From assembly GCA_937907525.1 (NCBI GenBank), contig CALCIB010000380.1, positions 1 through 34,376 of the forward strand: a stretch of DNA of 34,376 bases. Reading direction: 5' to 3'. The position numbers were made by a program, and so were the translations under genes. This DNA comes from an uncultured Planctomycetales bacterium (GTDB lineage: Bacteria; Planctomycetota; Planctomycetia; Isosphaerales; Isosphaeraceae). Within the stretch, counting starts at the first letter, position 1; every line of letters starts with the position of its first letter. Shown one piece after another: positions 16,015-24,214 of this stretch. The notes under the pieces are model-generated. The model worked only from the letters and a program-made list of their open reading frames with translations. It did no database searches and was not told where the DNA came from.

Positions 16015-16276
16015 CGTCGTGTTTCTCCAGGGGTTGATGGCTGCCGTCGTCCGCCCGCCGGCCGTCGCGCCGGCGAGACTGGCGAGACGATCGAGCCTAG
16101 CCGCCCCCAAGACGCGCCTCAAGAGGGCGGGGCGGGGCCCGATCAATCCCAGCGGGGAGGCTTGCAAACTTCGGGCCGTTCGGGAAACGTCGAGGGGGAC
16201 TCCCCTTGCCCCGCGTCCCCGGCACCGCGATCATGGATCCACGGACAGTCTCGCGAACGGATCAGGATCCCCACCC

Positions 16277-17329
16277 ATGTCGATGCTGGAACCGCCTCCC
16301 TCCCCGGTCGACTCGCTCGTCGTGGTCCGCGTCCTGCTCGCCGCGACCAAGGGGGCGAAGGCCGCCGACGTCCGCAAGGACCTGGACCCGATCCTCGGCC
16401 GCCGCTGGCCGGGCGCGGAACTGGCGTCGGTGGTCGATCGGACGCTCATCAAGCTGGCCGCCGCCGGCCTGGTCGTTCGTTCCGAGGGAAAGACCAAAAA
16501 GGCCGCGGCGACATTCGCCACCACCGACGCCGGCCGCGCCGCCGCGCTGGGCGCGCTGGGCGTCAAGGAGCTACCCGCCAAACCCAAGCCCACCTGGGCG
16601 AGCGTCAAGAAGTCCCTGCTGACGGCGACCGCCCTGGGGTTGCCCGGGACCGCGGCCGTCGCCAAGGACGACGTCCTCCGCGCCGTGCTCCTGGACCGCG
16701 GCGCCGAGCTGGGGCTGGGCGGGACTCCCACGCTCAAGCAGGCCAAGGACGCCTGGACGCGCAAGCTCCTGGGAATGGGACCGAAGGAAAAGGTGACGCT
16801 GGAGACCGTCCAGGCCGCGCTGTTCCGCAGGGCGCTTAGCAAGGCCCCGCTGACCCCCCTCCCCTCCAAGGCCGCGCTCGACCGCCTGATCGCCGAGCGC
16901 CTCGGCGCCGCCGGTCGGCCGCTGAAGGACCTGCGCGACGAGGCGATCCGCCGCTGGGCCGTCGGCGAGGCGGAGGAGATCGAACCGGAAGCGACCGCGG
17001 CCGAGCCCGCGCCGCCGATGGAGTTGGCCGAGTTCGCCCGCCGCGTCCGCGACGCCGCCAGGCGCTGCGGGTCCGGCCGATACGGCGGCGACAAGGTCTT
17101 CGTCGCCCACGTCTGGCGGGCCCTCGACGACCCCGCGATCCGAAACGGCGGCATCGACGGCTTCAAGGGCCGGCTGGCCGAGGCCAACAACGCCCGGCTT
17201 TTGAGCCTGTCGCGGGCCGACCTCGTGCAGGCGATGGACCCGGAGGACGTCCGGATCTCGGAAGTTCCTTACATGAATACTTGTTTCCATTTCGTCCGCG
17301 ACGACCTCGACGGGGAGGCCGCGTCATGA
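16277..17329 (+). CDS. Winged-helix-like protein, first gene of an ATPase pair
   Basis: 350 residues, no signal peptide or membrane span. Residues about 8-95 look like a winged helix: VVVRVLLAATKGAKAADVRK, then VVDRTLIKLAAAGLVVRSEG and TTDAGRAAAL. Residues 105-235 are helical and basic. The region about 255-350 is a separate module, rich in aromatic residues and reminiscent of a second winged helix: DKVFVAHVWRALDD, FKGRLAEANNARLLSLSRAD, then EVPYMNTCFHFVRDD. I do not recognise an exact family; a DNA- or protein-recognition adaptor is my inference. The ATG at 16277 has only a weak upstream purine tract. Its last four bases form an ATGA overlap with the ATPase gene, so the two are translationally coupled and probably work together. 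Confidence 0.78.
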   Translation: MSMLEPPPSPVDSLVVVRVLLAATKGAKAADVRKDLDPILGRRWPGAELASVVDRTLIKLAAAGLVVRSEGKTKKAAATFATTDAGRAAALGALGVKELPAKPKPTWASVKKSLLTATALGLPGTAAVAKDDVLRAVLLDRGAELGLGGTPTLKQAKDAWTRKLLGMGPKEKVTLETVQAALFRRALSKAPLTPLPSKAALDRLIAERLGAAGRPLKDLRDEAIRRWAVGEAEEIEPEATAAEPAPPMELAEFARRVRDAARRCGSGRYGGDKVFVAHVWRALDDPAIRNGGIDGFKGRLAEANNARLLSLSRADLVQAMDPEDVRISEVPYMNTCFHFVRDDLDGEAAS

Positions 17330-19158
17330 GCGACGGGACCGAGGCCCGCGTGGCCGCGTTCTGCTCGGCCGAGGCGGCCGACCCGTTCCACGCGGTCGCC
17401 GAGGGCTCCGACGTCTGGCGGCCCGACCCGTTCGACGTCCGGACGATCCACGCCCGCGTCCGCGACTGGTTCGACCGCGCCGTCGCGCGGACGTCCGCCG
17501 CCGAGGGGCCCTCGTCGGGCCGGATGCTCCTGCTCCTGGGGGAGTCGGGCAGCGGCAAGACCCACCTGATGCGCGCCTTCCGCGCCAGGCTCCACGGCGA
17601 GGGCCTGGGCTACTGCGCGTACATGCAGATGACGACGTATTCGGAAGACTACGCGCGTTACGCCCTCAACAACGTGGTCGACTCGCTCGACCGCCCCTAC
17701 TTTGAGGGCCGCGACGCCGAATCCGGCCTGCGGCGGATCTCCGACCGCCTCGTCGCCATGCTCCCGGAGTCCGACCGCCCGGCCGTCGACCGGCTCCGCG
17801 ACGGAGGGTTGACCCAGGCCGCGGCCGACGCCCTGGTCGCCGACCTCGCCGACGACCTGGTCCGCGACCCCCGCCTCGGCGGGGTCGACGTCTACCTGAT
17901 CCAGCCGATGCTCTACCTTCAGGCGGGCGATCCGGCGATCCATGCTCGGTTGCTCAAGTACCTGCGCTGCGAGGCCCTCTCCGAGCGCGACCGCCGCTAC
18001 CTGGGGGGGCTCGACCCGAGCGTCTACGCCGACGCCTGCGCGCGGATGATCGCCAGGCTCGGCAAGCTGATTTACGCGGTCGATCGCGCCCCGCTGGTGA
18101 TCTGCGTGGACCAGCTTGAGGAGATCTACGACCTGGACGAGGCCGGGCCCAGGTTCCGCCGGGCGATGGCCGTGCTCTGCGACCTTTTGAGCCGCGTCCC
18201 CTCGGCGATCGTGGTCGTCTCCTGCCTGAAGGATCTGTACGACGAGTTGCAGTCGAAACTCACCCGGCCCGTCCGCGACCGCGTGGAGCACGACCCCCGC
18301 CCCGCCGTGCTGGAGAGTCCTTGCGGACCCGACGACGTCCGCGACCTGATCGCCCGTCGGCTCGCCTTCCTCTTTCGCGAGCGAGGCGTCGAGCCCGACC
18401 CCGACGACCCGACGGCGCCGTTCCCGCCGGAGTTCGTCGCGGCCCTGGTCGGCCTTCGCCCCCGCGACGTGCTCCAGGAGTGCCAGGCGTACCGCGAGCG
18501 CTGCGTCGAGGAAGGGAAGATGGCCCCGCGCCCTCGTGACGTCGGCGCCGCGCCGCGGCCGGCGGCCGTCGCGGGGCCTTCTCGCGACCTGATCGAGATC
18601 GGGCGAGCGTGGAACGACTTCCGCTCCTCCCAGGCCGAGCCCGTTCCGACCGAGGAACCCGAGCTGGCCGAGCTGTTGACGCTCGCGCTCCGCGAGGCGT
18701 CCGTCGAGATCGGCGCGGGGCCCGACGCCGTCCGCGCGGAGGCCGACGGCCGCTTCGTCGTGTACGAGAACCACCGGACGAGGTTCGTGGTCGCCGTCTG
18801 CAACAAGAACCCCCAGGGCGGGTCGCTCGCCAAGCAGATCGATGAGTTGGAGCGCCGGGCCGCCGACCGCGGCCGTCGCCCCGTGGCCGTCCGCTCGATC
18901 CGCTTCCCACCCACGGGGAATAATACGCAGATATCCACGCTCCTGACCGCGTTCGACGCCCGCGGGGGCGCCCGCGTGGTCGTCGAGGACGCCGACTGGC
19001 GCGCGATGGCCGCCTTCCTCGCCTTCCGCGCCGACAAGGCCGACGACCCCGCCTTCGGCCCCTGGCGCGAACGCGACCGTCCCTTGACCGGCCTTCGCCC
19101 GCTGCGGACCATCCTGCAACTGGACGCGCCGACGTCCGGAGGGACTCATGAACGATAA
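17326..19158 (+). CDS. P-loop AAA+/STAND-like ATPase with an uncharacterised C-terminal domain
   Basis: 610 residues, cytoplasmic. Walker A GESGSGKT at 72-79, Walker B APLVICVDQLEE at about 255-265, and a sensor-1-like strand SAIVVVSC near 293-300 define a P-loop NTPase of the AAA+/Orc-like type. Residues 300-430 resemble the lid and winged-helix part (DVRDLIARRLAFLFRERG). A Pro/Ala linker at about 400-425 leads to a C-terminal domain (about 445-610: RFVVYENHRTRFVVAVCNKN, then LAKQIDELERRAADRGR and VVVEDADWRAMAAFLAF) reminiscent of a degenerate nuclease-like alpha/beta core, but no clear D-ExK triad is visible. The gene starts at the ATGA overlap with the upstream gene, with GGGGAGG inside the latter. 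The pairing of an adaptor with an ATPase suggests a conflict, DNA-transaction or regulatory module; that is inference. Confidence 0.82.
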   Translation: MSDGTEARVAAFCSAEAADPFHAVAEGSDVWRPDPFDVRTIHARVRDWFDRAVARTSAAEGPSSGRMLLLLGESGSGKTHLMRAFRARLHGEGLGYCAYMQMTTYSEDYARYALNNVVDSLDRPYFEGRDAESGLRRISDRLVAMLPESDRPAVDRLRDGGLTQAAADALVADLADDLVRDPRLGGVDVYLIQPMLYLQAGDPAIHARLLKYLRCEALSERDRRYLGGLDPSVYADACARMIARLGKLIYAVDRAPLVICVDQLEEIYDLDEAGPRFRRAMAVLCDLLSRVPSAIVVVSCLKDLYDELQSKLTRPVRDRVEHDPRPAVLESPCGPDDVRDLIARRLAFLFRERGVEPDPDDPTAPFPPEFVAALVGLRPRDVLQECQAYRERCVEEGKMAPRPRDVGAAPRPAAVAGPSRDLIEIGRAWNDFRSSQAEPVPTEEPELAELLTLALREASVEIGAGPDAVRAEADGRFVVYENHRTRFVVAVCNKNPQGGSLAKQIDELERRAADRGRRPVAVRSIRFPPTGNNTQISTLLTAFDARGGARVVVEDADWRAMAAFLAFRADKADDPAFGPWRERDRPLTGLRPLRTILQLDAPTSGGTHER

Positions 19159-20560
19159 TCGAATGGTGATGCGTCGTCGCGACGCCCTGGCCGCCTTCGC
19201 GGCGATGGCGATGGGCGGCTCGCTCGGACGCGCCCGGGGCGAGTCCGGCCGACCCTGGGAGTTGTTCGCGTTCTCGGCCGACGTCACCCCGCCGAAGGGG
19301 CACCCCTGCATGGGAGGCGGGATCGAGCCGGTCAAGAGCGTGGCCGACCCGCTGGAGGCGATCGGCCTGGCGCTTCGGGGCGGCGATTTGGAGAAGCCGG
19401 TCGCGATCGTCGCGGTCGACTGGTGCGAGATCCGCAACGACGCCTACGACCGCTGGCGCGAGGCCGTCGCCGCGGCCGTCGGCACCGACCCCCGGCGGGT
19501 GATGCTCTCGGCCTTGCACCAGCACGACGCCCCCGTCGCCGACCTGGAGGCCGAGCGGATCCTGCGCCGCGAGGGCCGCGTCGGGAGCGTCTGCAACCTG
19601 GACTTCCACAAGTTGGCCGTCGGCCGCGTGGCGAGGGCCGCGGAAAAGGCGATGAAGGGGCCGCCCCGGCGCGTCACCCACGTCGGCGTCGGCCGCGCCA
19701 AGGCGGAGCGGGTGGGCTCCAGCCGGCGCTGGGTCCGCCCCGACGGCTCGATCGCCCATAGCCGAATGAGCGCCACCAGGGATCCGGTCGCCCGCGCGGC
19801 GGACGAGGGCCCGATCGACCCGTTCGTCACGGCCGTCGGCTTCTGGGAGCACGACGATCCGGTCGCCTGCCTGAGCCATTACGCGATCCACCCGATGAGC
19901 TACTACGGCCAGGGAGAGGTCTCCGCCGACTTCGTCGGCATGGCCCGTCGCGCCCGCGCGAAGGCGACGCCGGGCGTCACCCAGATCTACCTCACCGGCT
20001 GCGGCGGCGACGTCATCGCCGGCAAATACAACGACGGCTCGCATGAGAATCGCCCGATCCTCGCCGCCCGCCTGGAGGCCGCGATGGCCGCCGCCTGGGA
20101 GGCCGCGAAGCCGGAGCCGCTGAAGTCGGCGACGTACCGCGTCGAGCCCCTGACCTTCACCGCCAGGAACGACGAGGGCTTCACCGAGGCCGACCTCAAG
20201 GCGCGCCTGAAGAATGACGCGAAGCCCTTCGACCAGTGCCTCGCCGCGATGGGCCTGAGCTGGCGCGCCCGCCTCGCCGACGGCCGGCCGATCGACCTTC
20301 CCGCGCTCGACCTGGGCCCGGTGGTCCTGGTCCTCTGCCCCGGCGAGACCTACGTCGCCTTCCAACTCCTGGCCCAGAAGCTCCGCCCCGACAAGGCCGT
20401 CGTGGCGATCGGCTACGGCGACGCCCCCACCGGCTACATCCCCACCGCCGACCGGATCGCCGAACACGACGCCAACCTCCACGACTGGTGCTGGGTCGCC
20501 CCGAACGCCGGGGAAGTGCTGACGAAGGGGCTGGAACGAGTGCTCAAGCCTTCCCCTTGA
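19148..20560 (+). CDS. Tat-exported neutral ceramidase-like hydrolase
   Basis: 470 residues. The N-terminus reads MRRRDALAAFAAMAMGGSLG shortly after the start, a twin-arginine signal, so the protein is exported folded. The body has the neutral/alkaline ceramidase N-terminal pattern: FAFSADVTPPKGHPCMGGG, then VAIVAVDWCEIR and SALHQHDAP, which replaces the usual HTHSGP metal-binding motif and keeps H-x-H; SHYAIHPMSYYG and GCGGDVIAGKYND follow, and near the end PGETYVAFQLLAQ and IGYGDAPTGYIPTADR. Planctomycetes often encode such proteins; substrates other than ceramide are likely since the organism may lack it. The ATG at 19148 follows GGAGGGACTC and lies 11 bases inside the ATPase gene. It overlaps the RloB-like gene by 17 bases tail to tail. 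Confidence 0.88.
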   Translation: MNDNRMVMRRRDALAAFAAMAMGGSLGRARGESGRPWELFAFSADVTPPKGHPCMGGGIEPVKSVADPLEAIGLALRGGDLEKPVAIVAVDWCEIRNDAYDRWREAVAAAVGTDPRRVMLSALHQHDAPVADLEAERILRREGRVGSVCNLDFHKLAVGRVARAAEKAMKGPPRRVTHVGVGRAKAERVGSSRRWVRPDGSIAHSRMSATRDPVARAADEGPIDPFVTAVGFWEHDDPVACLSHYAIHPMSYYGQGEVSADFVGMARRARAKATPGVTQIYLTGCGGDVIAGKYNDGSHENRPILAARLEAAMAAAWEAAKPEPLKSATYRVEPLTFTARNDEGFTEADLKARLKNDAKPFDQCLAAMGLSWRARLADGRPIDLPALDLGPVVLVLCPGETYVAFQLLAQKLRPDKAVVAIGYGDAPTGYIPTADRIAEHDANLHDWCWVAPNAGEVLTKGLERVLKPSP

Positions 20561-21221
20561 CGTCGGTCGCCGGTGGTCGAAGCTCATCGACGAGTCGGTA
20601 GATTTCGCTGCAAGGGTTCTGGTCCTCGGGAAGCGTGGATTCGCCGGCGCTCCGCCGACGCTTGCCCGCGCGATCTCCGGCGATCAGCGCCTTGTTCATG
20701 ATCGAACCAAAATCGAACGACCCTTTTCTATATCGATCAATGTGCTTGCCGAGCGCCAAGACGACTTGCTTGCATTCGGCCGCCGGCTTGGCCGAATCCT
20801 CGAAGTGCAGGAGGATCCAGTATTCGAAGCATGGGGTCGAGACGATGAGTTCGATCATCCCTCGTCGAGCGTGCGTCCGGGCTGGGCCGATCTGCTTCGA
20901 GCCATAGTCGCCGTCGATGACGCACCACACCTCATCGAAGGGCACGGTGCCGCTGTCGGGTGATTCGGCTTCCTCCTTGAGTTTCCTGGCGCGATCGACG
21001 ATCTGGGTCGGGCTCGTCTCCGTCTTGCTTCCCACGACCTGGACGGAAGAAGCGTGGATTCCGAAATGACGTATGAGCGCCTTGAAGTAGGCGGGCGCGG
21101 ACTTTCCGTCCTCGCAAACGATGAGGTGGCGTCGTTCAAGCGTTCGGACGCCCTGGGACCGTTGCAGTCGCGCGATGAACGCCTCGGCCGATCTGGAGCG
21201 AGGCTTCCGTCGGCCGCTCAC
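20544..21221 (-). CDS. RloB-like Toprim-fold protein, AbiL-type effector candidate
   Basis: 225 residues. The RloB pattern is clear: basic start (MSGRRKPRSRSAEAF), HLIVCEDGKSAPAYFKAL with the Toprim glutamate at about 37, EVWCVIDGDYG giving the D-x-D at 103-105, and STPCFEYWILLHFE at 128-141. RloB members pair with AAA_15 ATPases in abortive infection modules of the AbiLi/AbiLii kind and with RloA in type I restriction loci; nuclease-like activity is the likely role. The start is a GTG overlapping the ATPase stop by four bases (GTGA), so the two are coupled. Composition is visibly less GC-rich than the flanks, suggesting transfer. Its end overlaps the ceramidase-like gene by 17 bases. Confidence 0.9.
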   Translation of the reverse strand: MSGRRKPRSRSAEAFIARLQRSQGVRTLERRHLIVCEDGKSAPAYFKALIRHFGIHASSVQVVGSKTETSPTQIVDRARKLKEEAESPDSGTVPFDEVWCVIDGDYGSKQIGPARTHARRGMIELIVSTPCFEYWILLHFEDSAKPAAECKQVVLALGKHIDRYRKGSFDFGSIMNKALIAGDRAGKRRRSAGESTLPEDQNPCSEIYRLVDELRPPATDVKGKA

Positions 21222-22531
21222 AGTGACACGTCCTGGACGTCCGGGATCGCTCCGTAGAGGCCGGAGAGATATCTTTTGCGGATGTTGTGGACCGGACGAG
21301 CCTCCTCCTTGAATTCGGCCAGCGAGTAGATCCGGGAGACGCCCTTCTCGTCTTTCTTCGTGAAGTAGATCTGATCGCGGCGAAGGGCGGGAGGGAGGCC
21401 GTCTCGACCCTCCATGAGTCCCGTATCGTGGGTGGTGAAGATCAACTGCGATCGCGCTTTCGAGGACTGGACGTCGTTGACCGCGCGGACGAGCCTGTCG
21501 AGCAACCGCGGGTGGAGGCTCGCGCTGATCTCGTCGGCGAGGATCGTGGCGGGTTCATTGGCGAGGGTCCACCAATCACCAGATATATTCAAGAGCTTTC
21601 GCGTTCCCGCGGACTCCCTCGAAAGATCCATGGCGCGGCGGACGTCGCCTTGATGGACGAATTCGATGATCGTCGCATGGTCGCGGAAATCGAGTTCGTC
21701 CGAAATCTTGGCGAGGCGCTCCCGGAGGCGGCTGGGAATCCCGATCGATTCTCGCCGGATCCTGACGTCGCAAATCCCCAGGTCGGAGGGCCGGATCAGA
21801 TTGCTCATGATCCAAGCTTGATAGTCGCCGTCGTCGGCGAAACGGTCTTGCTCATGGGCGCGCGTCGAATCGCGGGCCACGGCGGCGATCGAATAGTCGC
21901 GGAACGTCGTCGCCTTGAGAATGGCGGCGCGGTACGGCACGGCGGAATCGCTCCCCTTGTGCGGGCCGTGCTGGGCGAGTTTGGACAGGACGGCGACGTT
22001 GGGTTGCATTTCCTTGACGTACAGCTTGTTCGCCTCGCTGTCGTCGATCAAGCCGCCATGAATCCTCCCCGTCGCGGCGCGTTTGATCAAATCGATCGAC
22101 TCCTCCCCGTCTAGACGAGAAAGCGACTCGGTCTTGATCGAAGACTTGTCGTAAGCGACCTCGTATCGAAGTATCGCGCCGTCGTGGACGACGTCGCATC
22201 CTAATCTCACCGCCGCCTTTTGAGACGATCGGTTGAGAATAAAGGGTTCGTAAGGCGGTATGGGGCCGTCCGGCTTGGCCTGTTGACTCGACGACCCGAC
22301 GAGCCAGTTCAGGGCCCTCGCCGCCGTCAGGACGGTTGACTTGCCCGAGGCGTTGGCTCCGTACACGGCGACGCAGCGCAAAAGGGCCAGCGGCTCGGGT
22401 AGCCCTCGGATATCGACTCGAATGACCCCGCGGTCGCAATCCTCCGACCGCTTCAGATCGGCGGCCACCAGAGAGAGATCGAACTCGTCCTTGAGAGAGC
22501 GAAAGTTTTTCCCAAATAATCGTATGAGCAT
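21218..22531 (-). CDS. AAA_15/RloA-like ATPase, AbiL-type sensor candidate
   Basis: 437 residues with an OLD-like/ABC-type ATPase pattern. N-terminal KNFRSLKDEFDLSL is the typical first strand; Walker A GANASGKST at 58-66; ABC-type signature SRESAGTRKLL at about 304-314; Walker B ATILADEI at 328-335 with SLHPRLLDRLVRAV following; and switch histidine in FTTHDTGLM (H368). Cytoplasmic. Together with the RloB-like protein it forms a module resembling AbiL. PARIS also pairs an AAA_15 ATPase with a Toprim effector (AriB, DUF4435), but the partner here has the RloB motifs, so AbiL-type is the better match. Codon use and composition differ from neighbours. The ATG at 22531 is preceded by a candidate promoter with an inverted repeat. 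Confidence 0.92.
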   Translation of the reverse strand: MLIRLFGKNFRSLKDEFDLSLVAADLKRSEDCDRGVIRVDIRGLPEPLALLRCVAVYGANASGKSTVLTAARALNWLVGSSSQQAKPDGPIPPYEPFILNRSSQKAAVRLGCDVVHDGAILRYEVAYDKSSIKTESLSRLDGEESIDLIKRAATGRIHGGLIDDSEANKLYVKEMQPNVAVLSKLAQHGPHKGSDSAVPYRAAILKATTFRDYSIAAVARDSTRAHEQDRFADDGDYQAWIMSNLIRPSDLGICDVRIRRESIGIPSRLRERLAKISDELDFRDHATIIEFVHQGDVRRAMDLSRESAGTRKLLNISGDWWTLANEPATILADEISASLHPRLLDRLVRAVNDVQSSKARSQLIFTTHDTGLMEGRDGLPPALRRDQIYFTKKDEKGVSRIYSLAEFKEEARPVHNIRKRYLSGLYGAIPDVQDVSL

Positions 22532-22566
22532 AATTGCCGAACCTCGGCCGCCTATCCGACTTCATC

Positions 22567-22612
22567 GCGCAGGTTTCCTGCGCTCAATCGTATAACGCGC
22601 CGTTGAGGTCGT
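22567..22612 (-). promoter_or_regulatory. Candidate promoter and operator of the RloA/RloB cassette
   Basis: On the minus strand, upstream of the ATPase start, a CGTTATACGAT sequence (plus 22587-22597) gives a -10-like element TATACG or TACGAT, with TGGACG about 15 bases upstream as a weak -35 candidate. Just downstream of the -10 lies a perfect inverted repeat GCGCAGG-TTT-CCTGCGC (22567-22583), the usual position for a repressor site. No regulator gene is encoded beside the pair. Confidence 0.42.
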
Positions 22613-22629
22613 CCAGTGCCTAGGCCACG

Positions 22630-22650
22630 CCGCGGGGAAATCCCCCGCGG
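22630..22650. other. GC-rich hairpin between two minus-strand genes
   Basis: CCGCGGGG-AAATC-CCCCGCGG is a perfect 8-base stem with a 5-base loop, 22 bases beyond the end of the DUF5648-like gene. There is no T run on either side, so an intrinsic terminator is not well supported, but it could limit readthrough towards the RloA/RloB cassette. Confidence 0.5.
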
Positions 22651-22671
22651 GGCCGATGGACATTTTGCCAT

Positions 22672-23694
22672 CTACTTCGCGAACTCCGCGTTGGGGTGGG
22701 TGGTGTAGAAGTGGAGGCCGCGACGGGGGTCGTTGAAGCGGTAAAACGGGACGGCGCCGTCGATCGGTTGGGAGAGGACGTGGAAGGCGACGCCCTCGGA
22801 GACGAAGAGGCGGGGGCGGATCGGTTCGGCGGCGGGGTCGGTGGTGTAGAGATGATCGATCCGGCCCCGGAACAACTGGACGGGGACCGCGCCCGGCGTC
22901 GTCGCCAGCGGGACGTAGCCGGCGACGCCCTCGGGCGCGAACGCGCCGGGGATGCCGACCGTCTCCGAGAGCGTGTAGCGGTGCCCCCCCGTTCGGACGT
23001 TCAGCCAGCGATGCAGGGGGACGAAGCCCTCCCGCGGCTCGGTCAGGACGTAGCCCAAGATCCCCTGGCGGTCGAGCCGGGTGAGGTCGAACTTCAGGAC
23101 CACGAAGTCGCGGTCGTAGTCGACGCCGCACAGGACGCCGAAATCCTTGTACATGTCGGCGCGTTTGCGGATCTCGTCGTTGAGCTTCTGGTTGACCGCG
23201 CCGGCCTGGCCGTCGACGACCTGGGTGGCGATGGCGTCGAACTGCCGCCCCAGGATCTTCGCCAGGAAGCCGGCGACCCCTTCCAGTTCGTCGCGCTTGA
23301 CCTGGTCGACGTCGACCCGGAACCGGGGCGAGCCGTCGGGCGCGACGGCGACGTGGACGCTGGCCTTGATCTCGAACCGGAACCTAAGCCAGCCGTCGCT
23401 CGACCGCGACGCAGCCTCGGAGATCGGCCCGGCGACCGGCGGCTTGTACTCGCCCTCGACGGTGAACGCCGCCATCAGCCGTCGCCCTTGCGGGTCGATC
23501 CCCGCCAGCCGGAAGGAGTGGACCGTTCCGCGATACTTCCCCTCCTGCCGGAACGGCGTCGGCGGCAGCTTCGCCACCATCCCGGCGACGTAGTCCTTCT
23601 CCAGCTTGACCTCAGTCGCGGCGCGCGCGGGGACGGTCGGGAACTGGCACGGTCCCAGCGGAATAAGACAGAAGAGGATGGCGAGGCGCCGCAT
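22672..23694 (-). CDS. Exported protein with DUF5648-like repeats
   Basis: 340 residues from the ATG at 23694, with GAGGACCGAACGATC upstream and a good signal peptide (MRRLAILFCLIPLGPCQFPT, cleavage near ARA). An upstream in-frame start would add about 32 Arg/Asp-rich residues. Residues about 30-205 are an alpha/beta region without known motifs. The C-terminal region (about 225-340) has three repeats of the DUF5648 type: VPLHRWLNVRTGGHRYTLS, VPVQLFRGRIDHLYTTD and VPFYRFNDPRRGLHFYTTHP. DUF5648 repeats are found in secreted proteins and are thought to be binding modules; the function is not known. It lies upstream of the RloA/RloB cassette on the same strand and is GC-rich like the core genome. 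Confidence 0.84.
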   Translation of the reverse strand: MRRLAILFCLIPLGPCQFPTVPARAATEVKLEKDYVAGMVAKLPPTPFRQEGKYRGTVHSFRLAGIDPQGRRLMAAFTVEGEYKPPVAGPISEAASRSSDGWLRFRFEIKASVHVAVAPDGSPRFRVDVDQVKRDELEGVAGFLAKILGRQFDAIATQVVDGQAGAVNQKLNDEIRKRADMYKDFGVLCGVDYDRDFVVLKFDLTRLDRQGILGYVLTEPREGFVPLHRWLNVRTGGHRYTLSETVGIPGAFAPEGVAGYVPLATTPGAVPVQLFRGRIDHLYTTDPAAEPIRPRLFVSEGVAFHVLSQPIDGAVPFYRFNDPRRGLHFYTTHPNAEFAK

Positions 23695-24214
23695 GATCGT
23701 TCGGTCCTCGAAGAGACGGCGGGGCGCGTCGTGACGCGGCGTTGTATCATTCCCGCGCGGATCGGGCCAGCCGAGATCGGCGTCCTCCAACCTCGTCCGC
23801 GCCGCTCTCGTCGCCGGCCGGATCTTTTTCCGAGATTCCTGAAACCCGGCCGCGCATGCCGCGGATCATGGAAGAGGCCGGACGCGCCCTCGCTTTTTGA
23901 CAACCCGGACGGATCGAGCGGCCGGGCCCGCGAAATGTCGCGCCGCCGGCGCCGCGATCGCGCGATCGAGCCGCCCCGCTCATCGCGGACGCGATCACCG
24001 AAACGCATTCGAAACGCGACGAGCGAACCCAATCGTTTTGAGATTCAATTCATGTTCAGGCAATAAGTTAGAGCGTCGCGGCGACGCGCCGACCGCGCGC
24101 GAACGAAGCCGGCCGCGGGAAGGGCGCGAGACTCCCGCCGGAGGCGTCGGCCTGGTATGTTGAAACGGTCGGGCGGTGAAGACCCGGCGGCATGACCGGG
24201 GAGGAGGGGACGCG
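23695..24214. other. 520-base intergenic region
   Basis: This divergent gap lies between the DUF5648-like gene and the ketopantoate reductase gene. It includes an A+T-rich patch at about 24035-24070 (AATCGTTTTGAGATTCAATT), a plausible promoter region, and a Shine-Dalgarno sequence GAGGAGGGG at 24201-24209 for the reductase. Open frames here are short, Arg-rich and look like GC shadows. None of the dispersed hairpin units is present. Confidence 0.45.

Noticed and set aside
17326..19158. BREX or DISARM ATPase
   Set aside because: None of the other core genes (PglZ, PglX, helicase or PLD) is present, and I could not match the motifs firmly to BrxC or BrxD.
18260..20587. Long minus-strand frame opposite the ATPase and ceramidase-like genes
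   Set aside because: The plus-strand genes carry clear motifs; this frame is a composition artefact.
21218..22531. PARIS (AriA/AriB) system
   Set aside because: The ATPase type would fit, but the partner has RloB motifs (CEDGKSAP, DGD, STPCFEYW) rather than those expected of DUF4435 AriB.
22630..22650. Rho-independent terminator
   Set aside because: The stem is strong but no T run follows on either strand.
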